Source: an uncultured Clostridia bacterium
GTDB taxonomy: Bacteria; Bacillota; Clostridia; HGM11514
Assembly: GCA_902478725.1 (NCBI GenBank)
Contig: CABSMD010000118.1
Location: 1 to 7,905 of the forward strand
Length of the DNA stretch: 7,905 nt
Reading direction: 5' to 3'
In this document: positions 1 to 6,585 of the stretch, in pieces
How the letters are laid out: every line of letters begins with the position of its first letter
Position numbering within the stretch: the stretch's first letter is position 1
Notes under the pieces: model-generated
Database searches by the model: none
What the model was told of the DNA's origin: nothing
Seen by the model: only the letters and a program-made list of their open reading frames with translations
Position numbers and translations under genes: made by a program

Positions 1-486
1 GTTTTGCTAAGTGCAAACGAATGCAGAAGTTTAAAAGAACTGTTACAAAAGATCATTTCGTTAACCTGGAATAATTCTGCCAAAAAGATCCTCTATTGCA
101 AAATGATATTGACCACCATATTTACCGAATATTTTATCCATTACAAACCCTGTACAGGTTCTGAAATTCCCGCATGGTTGTCAGAAACCTGCCGGTTAAT
201 GCACAATAAAGAAAACTTTCTGGGCGGTATCCCCACCATGGTCAAGCTCAGCGGCAAAACCTACGAGCATCTTTCACGCACATTAAAACAATGTTATCAT
301 AAAACGGTGACCGAGTATATTAATGACATACGCCTTAATTATGCGGCCAATTTGGTTGCCTACACCAATCTGTCTATTACCGAAATATATCTCGAATGCG
401 GGTACAACAATCCGGGCTGGTTTTTTACCTGCTTTAAAAAGAAATTCGGGGTTTCTCCCAATCAATTTCGTCTGAAAAAACGATAA
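1..486 (+). CDS. AraC-family transcriptional regulator, C-terminal part (5' end outside window)
   Basis: The frame is open from base 1 and ends at TAA 484-486, giving about 161 residues. A TTG codon at 4 could be read as a start, but no ribosome binding site is visible before it and AraC regulators are usually 250-300 residues, so this is best taken as a 5'-truncated gene. The last ~100 residues form the AraC DNA-binding domain with two helix-turn-helix units: the first around LSGKTYEHLSRTLKQ (82-96), the second around LSITEIYLECGYNNPGWFF (123-141), followed by FKKKFGVSPNQFR, the family signature. The stretch from PAWLSETCRLM through LSGKTYEHLSR resembles ChbR/CelD-type sugar-responsive AraC proteins, but the ligand-binding domain is missing, so the inducer cannot be named. 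The gene is visibly more AT-rich than its neighbours and converges on the GntR-like gene. Family call is firm; subfamily is tentative. Confidence 0.9.
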   Translation, partial: VLLSANECRSLKELLQKIISLTWNNSAKKILYCKMILTTIFTEYFIHYKPCTGSEIPAWLSETCRLMHNKENFLGGIPTMVKLSGKTYEHLSRTLKQCYHKTVTEYINDIRLNYAANLVAYTNLSITEIYLECGYNNPGWFFTCFKKKFGVSPNQFRLKKR

Positions 487-503
487 AGATAGGCTTGTGA
501 CAG

Positions 504-529
504 AAAAAAGCGGCCGCACATGCAGCCGC
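504..529 (-). terminator. Rho-independent terminator of the double-GntR gene
   Basis: On the minus strand GCGGCTG (529-523) pairs with CGGCCGC (516-510), a 7-bp GC-rich stem with one G-T wobble and a 6-base loop, followed at once by six T residues (509-504). It lies about 80 bases after the stop codon of the minus-strand gene. On the plus strand the hairpin is not followed by a T-run, so it probably does not stop the AraC gene efficiently. Confidence 0.75.
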
Positions 530-575
530 AAGCTATTCTATCGATCTTTACCAATGAACTGTGTTTTAAAATCGC

Positions 576-597
576 ATCGTTTTCCTGCCTAAACGAT
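576..597. other. Small inverted repeat after the double-GntR gene
   Basis: ATCGTTT (576-582) and AAACGAT (591-597) are perfect 7-base inverted arms around an 8-base loop. It lies 13 bases past the minus-strand stop codon. The stem is AT-rich and lacks a proper T-run on either strand, so it is a weak structure, perhaps an mRNA 3'-end stabiliser or accessory terminator, perhaps nothing. Confidence 0.3.
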
Positions 598-610
598 ATT
601 TCACTCCCTT

Positions 611-2053
611 TTATGGAATCAGAAGCGATCCCGCATCCATGATTCCCCGATCAGCTAGATATTGCGCCGTTAGTTTGGTTTCGGCAATCTGCAGTTCTTC
701 CAGTTTTTTGGAAAAGGAGGACGCATCGGCCTGACGCAAATACCCGGCCATTTCTTCGAGATAGGGAAGGAAATAGGCATTGGTCTCCTCCCGGTTCCCA
801 TGTACATTTCGCAGGGGGAAACCCCAAAACAGCTGCCGGGCCAGCTCGGCATAAACCGTCCGGATAGCCCGGTAAGGCGCATAAGCCGCTATGTATCGGT
901 AACAGATATATATAAAGTCCTCATAAACTCCCCTGCGTTTTACCTCTTCCATCTGAGCAACCCATCCGTTGATGGTTGTGGTATCCATAGACTCAACGGT
1001 TAGCTTTGCAGATAAACGGCAGGAGAGGGCCAGGATATGAAAGCTTTTTACGAAGTCAAGCAGGCGCTTTTGGATGGTCACGTCGGACAGATCACAGTTT
1101 TCCGCGCTATCAAGCGGCGACAGCACCTTCGTACCTACGCCGTTGATCGACCGGGTAGCACCCAGCTTATTGAGAAGTGCGATCGTTCGGCGGATGGTAT
1201 TGACAGAGACGCCTTTTTCTTCCGCGAGCTTTGCAGGCGACGGCAGAAAATCACCGGCCAGATATTCGCCGCGGTGAATGGAGTGCAGCAGTTCCTCGCA
1301 AAGAGAATAACAGAGCTGAGATGCCTTCTTGTAAATACTCCAGGAGAATCCGATTTGCTTCACATCGTCACATAAGGGGACCGCTTTGTCATAAAACTGA
1401 GTCAGGGAAGTTACTAAAGTCTCTCGATAGAACAGGACGGCATTCCAAAGCTGATCCCAATCCTGTGCCCGGCATAAGCGAACCATGCCCATGATCGGAT
1501 CCCGGTCTTGATCAAAATAGTTTACATTTTGAGGGATGCTCAAAAAAGGAACCTGCATAAAAAGAAATACCTGCCAGATCAGCCGCGTGAACAGGTCGTT
1601 ATGTAAGTTACCATATATCAGTAAAAGATACCGGGACATACGGTACGGTGAGGGGAGTTCTTTGCACAGGCTGATACGTTCGAGTTCATCAAGCATCTGT
1701 GGCGAAGCATTTTTCAGCGCCAACCAACGTCCATACCCAAACAGCAGCATCAAAGACTGTACCAAATCCAGCATCGCACTCCTTCGGCATACAAAATAAT
1801 CCTGAATGTGCCGCTGAATATCTTTCTCACTGAAAGGAACAATTACCGTAGCTCCTACACTGGTGCTCAGGGAAATATAATTTTCCTCTTTGAGGCGGAG
1901 GTATGCAAGGCGCACCGTATCTACGGAAGCCAGAAAGTATCCGCCGGCCTCTTTCATGGTTGGAAGCGAATCCCCCAAACGGTATACACCGAATTCAATT
2001 TGCGTCTTTAAAAGATTGTGGATGGTATGCCACAGTTCCCTGCTATTGCCCAT
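611..2053 (-). CDS. Double-headed GntR-type transcriptional regulator (two wHTH domains)
   Basis: Predicted cytoplasmic DNA-binding regulator of 480 residues. The ATG (2053-2051) is preceded by GGAGGAAGG eight bases upstream, which fixes the start. Residues ~6-73 form a GntR winged helix: a helix, then G-x-Y-R-L-G-D-S-L-P, a recognition helix SVDTVRLAYLRLKEENYI and a wing ending VGATVIV. A second copy spans ~244-312: RGEYLAGDFLPSPAKLAE, SVNTIRRTIALLNKLGA, wing NGVGTKVLSP. Each is followed by ~160 mostly helical residues (75-235 and 315-470). These align loosely by eye (SRYLLLIYGNLHNDL and DFIYICYRYIAAYAP occupy equivalent places), suggesting duplication of a whole GntR unit. Usual GntR proteins have one wHTH and 220-270 residues and act as dimers, so this may be a covalent pseudo-dimer. 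I do not recognise the helical domain as clearly FCD or UTRA and cannot name an effector. It is transcribed divergently from the c-di-GMP operon, making it a candidate local regulator. Confidence 0.85.
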   Translation of the reverse strand: MGNSRELWHTIHNLLKTQIEFGVYRLGDSLPTMKEAGGYFLASVDTVRLAYLRLKEENYISLSTSVGATVIVPFSEKDIQRHIQDYFVCRRSAMLDLVQSLMLLFGYGRWLALKNASPQMLDELERISLCKELPSPYRMSRYLLLIYGNLHNDLFTRLIWQVFLFMQVPFLSIPQNVNYFDQDRDPIMGMVRLCRAQDWDQLWNAVLFYRETLVTSLTQFYDKAVPLCDDVKQIGFSWSIYKKASQLCYSLCEELLHSIHRGEYLAGDFLPSPAKLAEEKGVSVNTIRRTIALLNKLGATRSINGVGTKVLSPLDSAENCDLSDVTIQKRLLDFVKSFHILALSCRLSAKLTVESMDTTTINGWVAQMEEVKRRGVYEDFIYICYRYIAAYAPYRAIRTVYAELARQLFWGFPLRNVHGNREETNAYFLPYLEEMAGYLRQADASSFSKKLEELQIAETKLTAQYLADRGIMDAGSLLIP

Positions 2054-2055
2054 TC

Positions 2056-2069
2056 TACCTTCCTCCGGT
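2056..2069 (-). promoter_or_regulatory. Ribosome binding site of the double-GntR gene
   Basis: On the minus strand GGAGGAAGG lies just before the ATG at 2053, a strong Shine-Dalgarno match at suitable spacing. It supports this ATG as the start. Confidence 0.7.
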
Positions 2070-2112
2070 ACGGATTGTTATGATTTTACTACACCATAAA
2101 TTTTGCATTTAC

Positions 2113-2193
2113 TAAGCAACTCCGCTTTCTTGGAATAAATATTTATGCCGGCAGAATCTTTCCTGTTGAAACCGAAGTTGCTTACATTATACC
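2113..2193. repeat. Spacer repeat unit A, ~80 bp, bounded by inverted TTGCTT boxes
   Basis: First of two diverged direct repeats in the divergent spacer. It opens with TAAGCAACT (2113-2121) and closes with its exact reverse complement AGTTGCTTA (2176-2184), then CATTATACC. Near its middle is a perfect 12-bp palindrome ATAAATATTTAT (2136-2147), extended by GG/CC at its edges, next to GCCGGC. By hand alignment about 60 of 80 bases match unit B, and the last 18 (2176-2193) are identical. Possible roles are paired operator boxes for a dimeric or looping regulator, or duplicated promoter elements. Confidence 0.7.
2179..2192 (-). promoter_or_regulatory. Candidate minus-strand promoter -10 element in repeat A
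   Basis: The minus strand reads GGTATAATGTAAGCAACT, with a perfect TATAAT at 2191-2186 and a predicted start near 2179, about 125 bases before the GntR-like ATG. A TTGCTT (2217-2212) lies 20 bases upstream of the -10, longer than the ideal 17, and no better -35 box is seen. The AAGCAACT box overlaps the predicted start, where a bound repressor would block initiation. Inferred from sequence only. Confidence 0.45.
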
Positions 2194-2210
2194 GTAGTTC
2201 CAACCTAAAC

Positions 2211-2292
2211 AAAGCAATTCCCTTTTCTCCGAATTAAAATTCTATACCGGCAAATACGTTCTTGACGAAAAGTGAGTTGCTTACATTATACC
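2211..2292. repeat. Spacer repeat unit B, ~80 bp, bounded by inverted TTGCTT boxes
   Basis: Second copy, offset by 98-99 bp from unit A. It opens with AAGCAATT (2212-2219) and closes with AGTTGCTT (2275-2282), then ACATTATACC. The AAGCAA and TTGCTT boxes lie 65 bases apart, against 64 in unit A. The centre again has an AT-rich inverted repeat (GAATT-AA-AATTC), different in sequence from that of unit A, followed by the shared ACCGGCA/GCCGGCA block. The ends and overall architecture are conserved while the middle has drifted. Confidence 0.7.
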
Positions 2293-2293
2293 A
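2278..2293 (-). promoter_or_regulatory. Candidate minus-strand extended -10 promoter in repeat B
   Basis: The minus strand reads GATGGTATAATGTAAGC. It has a perfect TATAAT (2290-2285) preceded by TGG, making a TGnTATAAT extended -10 that can work without a good -35; the -35 region (TTTATT) is weak. Predicted start is near 2278, about 225 bases before the GntR-like ATG. Together with repeat A it suggests two tandem promoters for that gene. Confidence 0.5.
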
Positions 2294-2352
2294 TCTTTTG
2301 CCGAAAAAATAAATATATTGGTCGAAACATGTTTGTATAAACGTTTAACAGG

Positions 2353-2381
2353 TTGAATTTTTCATTGCTTTATGATATACT
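2353..2381 (+). promoter_or_regulatory. Sigma-A type promoter of the c-di-GMP operon
   Basis: TTGAAT (2353-2358) and TATACT (2376-2381) are separated by exactly 17 bases, each matching the consensus at five and four or more positions, and a TG at 2373-2374 makes the -10 extended. Predicted transcription start is near 2388, about 100 bases before the phosphodiesterase ATG. The spacer contains TTGCTT (2365-2370), the same hexamer that bounds repeats A and B, so a protein binding those boxes could also act here. Confidence 0.75.
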
Positions 2382-2387
2382 TTATTG

Positions 2388-2429
2388 GGAAGTGAGCAAG
2401 GTGTGTCGGTAATTGATACACTCGCTTTC
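2388..2429 (+). promoter_or_regulatory. Hairpin at the predicted 5' end of the c-di-GMP operon mRNA
   Basis: GTGTGTC (2401-2407) pairs with GATACAC (2415-2421) around a 7-base loop. Below it 2388-2395 pairs with 2422-2429, giving about 15 pairs in all, with some G-U pairs and a ~5-base bulge (2396-2400). The base of the stem falls at the predicted transcription start, a position typical of mRNA-stabilising 5' hairpins. No T-run follows, so it is not a terminator. I could not match it to the c-di-GMP-I or -II riboswitch consensus. Confidence 0.4.
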
Positions 2430-2488
2430 AAGGAAAAGATACATATGAGATTTTATTAGGTCCGCATAGAATCGAGGGCAGCAAAGGA

Positions 2489-4159
2489 ATGGTAAAGAAA
2501 AAAATATTGGTAGTGGAGGACAATTCCATAAACCGGGCGATGCTTGGGGAAATCCTGTCATCCGAATATGAAATTCTGGAGGCGGAAAACGGGCAGGAGG
2601 CTCTTTCGATACTGAAAAAACAAAAAGAGGAAATCTCCCTGATTCTCCTGGACATCGTCATGCCTGTGATGGACGGTTATACCTTTCTGTCGCATATTAA
2701 GAACGATCCTGAATTTGCTTCCATCCCTGTAGTCGTTACAACGCAGAGCGACAGCGAGGAAGACGAGGTGGCCGCCCTGTCCCACGGCGCGGCGGATTTT
2801 GTTCCCAAGCCCTACCGTCCGCAGATCATCCGTCACCGTGTCGCCAACATCATCAATTTGCGTGAAACCGCCGCTATGGTCAACCAGTTTAAAAATGACC
2901 GCCTCACCGGGCTTTACAGCAAAGAATTCTTTTATAAACGTGTCAAAGATATACTAAACCAGAATCCGGAACGCGAATATGATATCATCTGCTCGGATAT
3001 TGAGAATTTCAAGCTGGTCAACGATGTTTTTGGAATACCTTCCGGAGACTGCCTTCTGCGTGGTATTGCAGATTTATATTTAGAAATTGTAGACGGCCGG
3101 GGATTTTGTGGACGCTTAAACGCGGACCAGTTTGTCTGTATGATCGAACGGAACTGGCAGTATACGGACGATATGTTTGAAACGGTCAGCAGACAGATCA
3201 ATACCATGCCCTGTACAAAGAATATTGTTATAAAATGGGGTATATACCCGGTTGAAGACAGAGAATTACCCGCAGAACAGATGTGCGACCGGGCTCTTCT
3301 GGCCGCGCGCAGCATTAAGGGGAAATATGGAAAATATTTTTCCGTTTATGATGATGAGCTGCGTTCAAAGCTCTTGCTCGACCAGGCCATTACCGACGGA
3401 ATGGAGACCGCACTGGCAGAAGGCCAATTTGAGATTTACCTGCAGCCCAAATACCGGATTGCAGACAACTCTCTGGCGGGCGCGGAGGCGCTGGTGCGCT
3501 GGAATCATCCACAGATGGGCCTACTGATGCCGGTCACCTTTATCCCTTTGTTTGAACGAACTGGCTTTATTACCAGGCTGGATCAGGCGGTCTGGAAAAA
3601 CGCATGTACGGTATTAAAAAATTGGGACGGCAAGGGGTATCCACCGCTTCCCATTTCGGTCAACGTATCCCGCGCGGACATATACAACGCAGACTTGGCA
3701 GATATTCTTTTAACTATTATGCAGGAATATGACCTGCCGGTTTACCGCCTTCCTTTGGAGATTACCGAGAGCGCCTATACAGAAAATCCCAAACAGATCA
3801 TCGAGACGGTTGGAGCTTTAAAAAAGCTGGGATTTGTAATAGAAATGGATGACTTCGGCAGTGGCTATTCATCGCTCAATATGCTCAGCCAAATGCCGAT
3901 GGATATTTTAAAGCTGGATATGAAGTTTATTCAGAATGAGACGGCGAAACCTATCCATCAGGGCATCCTTCACTTTATCATGGAGCTTGCCCGGTCTATG
4001 GGATTGAGCGTCGTGGCTGAGGGCGTGGAAACCGCCGGTCAGCTAAGGCGGCTTCAGGAGATTGGTTGTGATTATGTACAGGGCTACTACTTTGCCAAAC
4101 CAATGTCCTGTTTCGAATTTGAAAAACTGTTTCAGAAAAACGACTGCCATCACATCTAA
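2489..4159 (+). CDS. Response regulator c-di-GMP phosphodiesterase: REC - degenerate GGDEF - EAL
   Basis: Soluble 556-residue protein predicted to hydrolyse c-di-GMP to pGpG under phosphorelay control. GAGGG (2474-2478), ten bases before the ATG, is the likely ribosome binding site. REC domain ~3-125: acidic pair E10/D11, phosphoacceptor D55 in LLDIVMPVMDG, T84/T85 and K107 in KPY. GGDEF domain ~134-290: begins NDRLTGLYSKE, keeps SDIENFKLVND (170-179), but the signature is NADQF (211-215) and the second metal aspartate is E172, so cyclase activity is unlikely; it might still bind GTP as an allosteric domain. EAL domain ~298-550 keeps every expected catalytic residue I can place: E333 of EALVRW, N392, E424, D454/D455 of DDFGSGYSSL, K475, E511 and E514 of AEGVET, Q531 of QGYYFAKP. 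First gene of the operon, ending 19 bases before the next start. Its natural partner is the histidine kinase at the 3' end. Confidence 0.93.
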   Translation: MVKKKILVVEDNSINRAMLGEILSSEYEILEAENGQEALSILKKQKEEISLILLDIVMPVMDGYTFLSHIKNDPEFASIPVVVTTQSDSEEDEVAALSHGAADFVPKPYRPQIIRHRVANIINLRETAAMVNQFKNDRLTGLYSKEFFYKRVKDILNQNPEREYDIICSDIENFKLVNDVFGIPSGDCLLRGIADLYLEIVDGRGFCGRLNADQFVCMIERNWQYTDDMFETVSRQINTMPCTKNIVIKWGIYPVEDRELPAEQMCDRALLAARSIKGKYGKYFSVYDDELRSKLLLDQAITDGMETALAEGQFEIYLQPKYRIADNSLAGAEALVRWNHPQMGLLMPVTFIPLFERTGFITRLDQAVWKNACTVLKNWDGKGYPPLPISVNVSRADIYNADLADILLTIMQEYDLPVYRLPLEITESAYTENPKQIIETVGALKKLGFVIEMDDFGSGYSSLNMLSQMPMDILKLDMKFIQNETAKPIHQGILHFIMELARSMGLSVVAEGVETAGQLRRLQEIGCDYVQGYYFAKPMSCFEFEKLFQKNDCHHI

Positions 4160-4178
4160 AAAGGAAGGAGGGAGCACA

Positions 4179-5360
4179 ATGCCATTTCCTATTTATCTTG
4201 GTTGGGGGCTTCTCGTGCCCGCCGGGTTATCCTTGCTTTACGGGTTCACCGCGCACCGAGCCATGATAGCTTTGGGATATGAACAAAGGGACTCAAATTG
4301 GAATCGGCTGGGAATCGCTTTGCCAACTATGTTGCTGTTTACTATCTGGGGCGTGGTGAATATTCCGCTTCCGGCGGTCTATATCCTGGCCTTTTTCATT
4401 AAGCTGTCCCGGTTGCTTCAAACAAAGAATAGCCGCGCAAAAAAAATGTTCCTTATCAATCTCACTCATTTGGCGACAATGGCGTTGCATATGATCCTGA
4501 TCGGCGCTGTTTCCCTCGCAGCAAAATCGCCGATGTATGAATTGTTGGAGTATCCGCTGTGGCGCATAGTGACAATCGGTACGGTTTTGGTTGTCAACAA
4601 TTTGGTTGCCTGGTTGCTTCCGCGCTGGGACACCTTTCTCGGTGTACTGCGTACCCAGTCCGACAGTGCCGAAGTGCGGCCTTTTATGGTGTTTCTCTGG
4701 TTCTGCAATGTGTTTCTGCTGCTGGACAGTGTATTGTGCATTGCCCACATTGACTGGAATCTCCTGCCAATGTTTTTGATTGGGAGCACCCTGTTGCTGG
4801 AGTTTTACCTGACTCGCTTTCTGCGCCATCTCTACTCAATTTTAAAGGTAAATTACCTGGAGGAAGAGCACCGCCGCCTGACAGCAGAGCTGGAACGGCA
4901 GAATCAAAACGCCGCCAGGCTGCGCAGCAAAAGTGTGCTAGACTCCATGACCGGCATCTTCTCCCGGCGCTACGCAGTCAAGCAAATAGAATTTTTTTTA
5001 CAGGAAAAGGAGGCATTTTCCCTCGTTTTTATAGACCTCGACCATCTCAAACAGGTAAACGACCGGGATGGTCATCACGCGGGTGATCTCTTTATCATCC
5101 GGTTTGTAAAAGAATTTGGCGCCTACCTGCGCAGGGCAGACATTTTCGCAAGATTTGGCGGGGATGAATTTATCGTGCTGCTTCCGGGCTGTATGGAGGA
5201 ATCCACCAGGAAGCGGATAGAGGACATCCGCGACCGCATGGCAGGCGGGTTTAGCTATGGCGTTGCCTTTGTTCCGGGAAACACGGACGACAACGCCGAG
5301 CAGATAATCCGCAGGGCCGATCAGTCAATGTATCAGGATAAACAGAAAAGATTGATATAA
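4179..5360 (+). CDS. Membrane-anchored diguanylate cyclase with canonical I-site
   Basis: Predicted to make c-di-GMP from two GTP at the membrane; 393 residues. The frame is open back to an ATG at 4062, but that start lies inside the upstream gene and lacks a ribosome site. ATG 4179 follows GGAAGGAGGG with six bases spacing and begins a hydrophobic segment, so it is preferred. Residues ~5-212 hold six or seven membrane segments (about 5-23, 44-75 possibly two, 90-114, 127-147, 168-190, 195-212), with no family sensor domain I recognise. A charged coiled-coil linker (~220-253) leads into the GGDEF domain: DSMTGIFSRR (255-264), metal ligand D286 in FIDLDHLK, HHAGD, intact GGDEF (327-331). RRAD at 318-321, five residues before it, is the textbook RxxD product-inhibition site. 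Active and feedback-inhibited cyclase is the expected behaviour. Seventeen bases separate it from the next start. Confidence 0.92.
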   Translation: MPFPIYLGWGLLVPAGLSLLYGFTAHRAMIALGYEQRDSNWNRLGIALPTMLLFTIWGVVNIPLPAVYILAFFIKLSRLLQTKNSRAKKMFLINLTHLATMALHMILIGAVSLAAKSPMYELLEYPLWRIVTIGTVLVVNNLVAWLLPRWDTFLGVLRTQSDSAEVRPFMVFLWFCNVFLLLDSVLCIAHIDWNLLPMFLIGSTLLLEFYLTRFLRHLYSILKVNYLEEEHRRLTAELERQNQNAARLRSKSVLDSMTGIFSRRYAVKQIEFFLQEKEAFSLVFIDLDHLKQVNDRDGHHAGDLFIIRFVKEFGAYLRRADIFARFGGDEFIVLLPGCMEESTRKRIEDIRDRMAGGFSYGVAFVPGNTDDNAEQIIRRADQSMYQDKQKRLI

Positions 5361-5376
5361 GAAAGGAGGAAATCCT

Positions 5377-6585
5377 ATGCTTTTATTATTGTTCACGGCC
5401 GCCACTTATTTCTACTTCAATTGGCAGTATTTCCTCCTTGTGGGCAGACTTCAAAAGATTCGACAGCCGCGTGTTTGGATTATTATCATTAGTTTCACTG
5501 TAAATTACCTGTTTTTCATACTGTGCAGCGTTTTGGAATTTTCGTTGCTTGTCAATTGGCTCCTGTTTGCCTTTTTTCTTTTTTTTGAAACGCTGCTGTA
5601 TAATAAGGGAAACGCACGGTGTGCTTTGTTCACTACCCTGATGGGGATTATCTTCGGGCTGGCGGTCAACATATTCTGCCGCAGCGTCTTTGCCATCGTG
5701 ACCTGCCAGCCTATGCAGAGCTTTGATAACAGCACCGCCAGTGCCGCAAACCTGAAGGGACTTCCGGTTTTAGTGGGGTTCCTGCTTGCGGGTGTCGCCC
5801 TTCACGCGATGCGACGTCAGCCTTTGGCGAATCAGTTCCGGTTGATTTTGAACCACCCCCGGCATCAAACCTTTTTGATGGAGATTATGACAGGGATGTT
5901 TTTCTACCTGTTTCTTAATTTACTGCTCTATTCCACACCACTCAATGATGTGCTCTTAAAAATTTGGAGTATAAAATCCAGTCTGTTCAGCGTCGTTGGC
6001 TTTTACATTGCCGTACGGTATACGAAGCGGATTTGTGAACTGGACGATTACCGGGAGAAAAACCGCCAGATCCGACGGGAGTTAGAGGAAAGACAGCAAG
6101 AAGAAGAACGCCTCCGGCAGGAGGCCTCCATAGACGTGTTGACGGGACTTTATAACCGGCAGTGCGCGGAGGAAGAAATCGCCTCTATGAGGGAGCAAAA
6201 TACAGGGTTTACGCTGTGCTTTCTTGATTTGGACGGGCTAAAAAACGTCAATGACAGTTTTGGACACGAAGAAGGTGACCGGTATATTCTGACCGTAACA
6301 GAACACATCCGGAGCGTCTGCCGAACAGATATGGATATGCTGTTCCGCTACGGTGGCGATGAATTTTTGGTTGTTTTTCCGCAAATGCCAGCTCAGACTG
6401 TGCAGGAACGGGCGGATATCATCAATGAACGGCTCCGTTTATTGGGTGAACAATTTCCATACCCCTTATCGCTTAGCTACGGCGTGACGGAAAGTACGGA
6501 GTTTTCTGATTGGAGCCTGTTGATTGAGATGGCCGACAAGCGGATGTATGAACAGAAACAAAAAAAGCGATCGGCACGGGAATAA
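5377..6585 (+). CDS. Second membrane-anchored diguanylate cyclase, different sensor module
   Basis: 402-residue predicted diguanylate cyclase. AAGGAGG seven bases before ATG 5377 sets the start. The N-terminal half has about seven membrane segments (roughly 2-23, 33-54, 56-74, 82-104, 127-145, 166-186, 194-214). It shows no clear similarity to the previous protein and by general look resembles the polytopic sensor regions of AgrC/GHKL-type kinases, which is a tentative impression. A long charged coiled coil (~215-250, rich in E, R and Q) precedes the catalytic domain: DVLTGLYNR (253-261), metal aspartates D284 and D286 in LDLDGLK, HEEGD, and an intact GGDEF (326-330) in FRYGGDEF. The inhibitory site is altered: RTDMD (316-320) puts the arginine one residue too far from the aspartate, so canonical RxxD is absent. 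Likely active and perhaps less product-inhibited than its neighbour. Same operon; 69 bases to the kinase gene. Confidence 0.9.
   Translation: MLLLLFTAATYFYFNWQYFLLVGRLQKIRQPRVWIIIISFTVNYLFFILCSVLEFSLLVNWLLFAFFLFFETLLYNKGNARCALFTTLMGIIFGLAVNIFCRSVFAIVTCQPMQSFDNSTASAANLKGLPVLVGFLLAGVALHAMRRQPLANQFRLILNHPRHQTFLMEIMTGMFFYLFLNLLLYSTPLNDVLLKIWSIKSSLFSVVGFYIAVRYTKRICELDDYREKNRQIRRELEERQQEEERLRQEASIDVLTGLYNRQCAEEEIASMREQNTGFTLCFLDLDGLKNVNDSFGHEEGDRYILTVTEHIRSVCRTDMDMLFRYGGDEFLVVFPQMPAQTVQERADIINERLRLLGEQFPYPLSLSYGVTESTEFSDWSLLIEMADKRMYEQKQKKRSARE

Noticed and set aside
1037..1375. Plus-strand open frame of 112 codons
   Set aside because: It is antisense to the well-supported double-GntR gene, with no ribosome site or domain.
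2113..2184. Invertible promoter (phase-variable switch), since the repeat is flanked by inverted arms
   Set aside because: The exact arms are only 9 bp, shorter than the ~20 bp usual for such switches beside clostridial c-di-GMP genes, and no recombinase gene is in view. Kept only as a remote alternative.
2262..2289. Plus-strand promoter TTGACG/CATTAT in repeat B
   Set aside because: The -35 is good but the -10 is weak. Repeat A lacks the same spacing, and a much better promoter lies at 2353-2381.
2388..2488. c-di-GMP riboswitch in the operon leader
   Set aside because: The leader lacks the conserved GEMM-I motifs and the class II consensus as I know them; only a simple hairpin is supported.
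4062..4178. Upstream in-frame ATG extending the first membrane cyclase by 39 residues
   Set aside because: It overlaps the end of the phosphodiesterase gene, has no ribosome site, and adds a polar stretch. ATG 4179 has an excellent GGAAGGAGGG site.
4293..4829. Long minus-strand open frame of 178 codons
   Set aside because: It lies wholly inside the first cyclase gene, has low-complexity Q/H-rich composition and no family resemblance; a shadow of the real gene.
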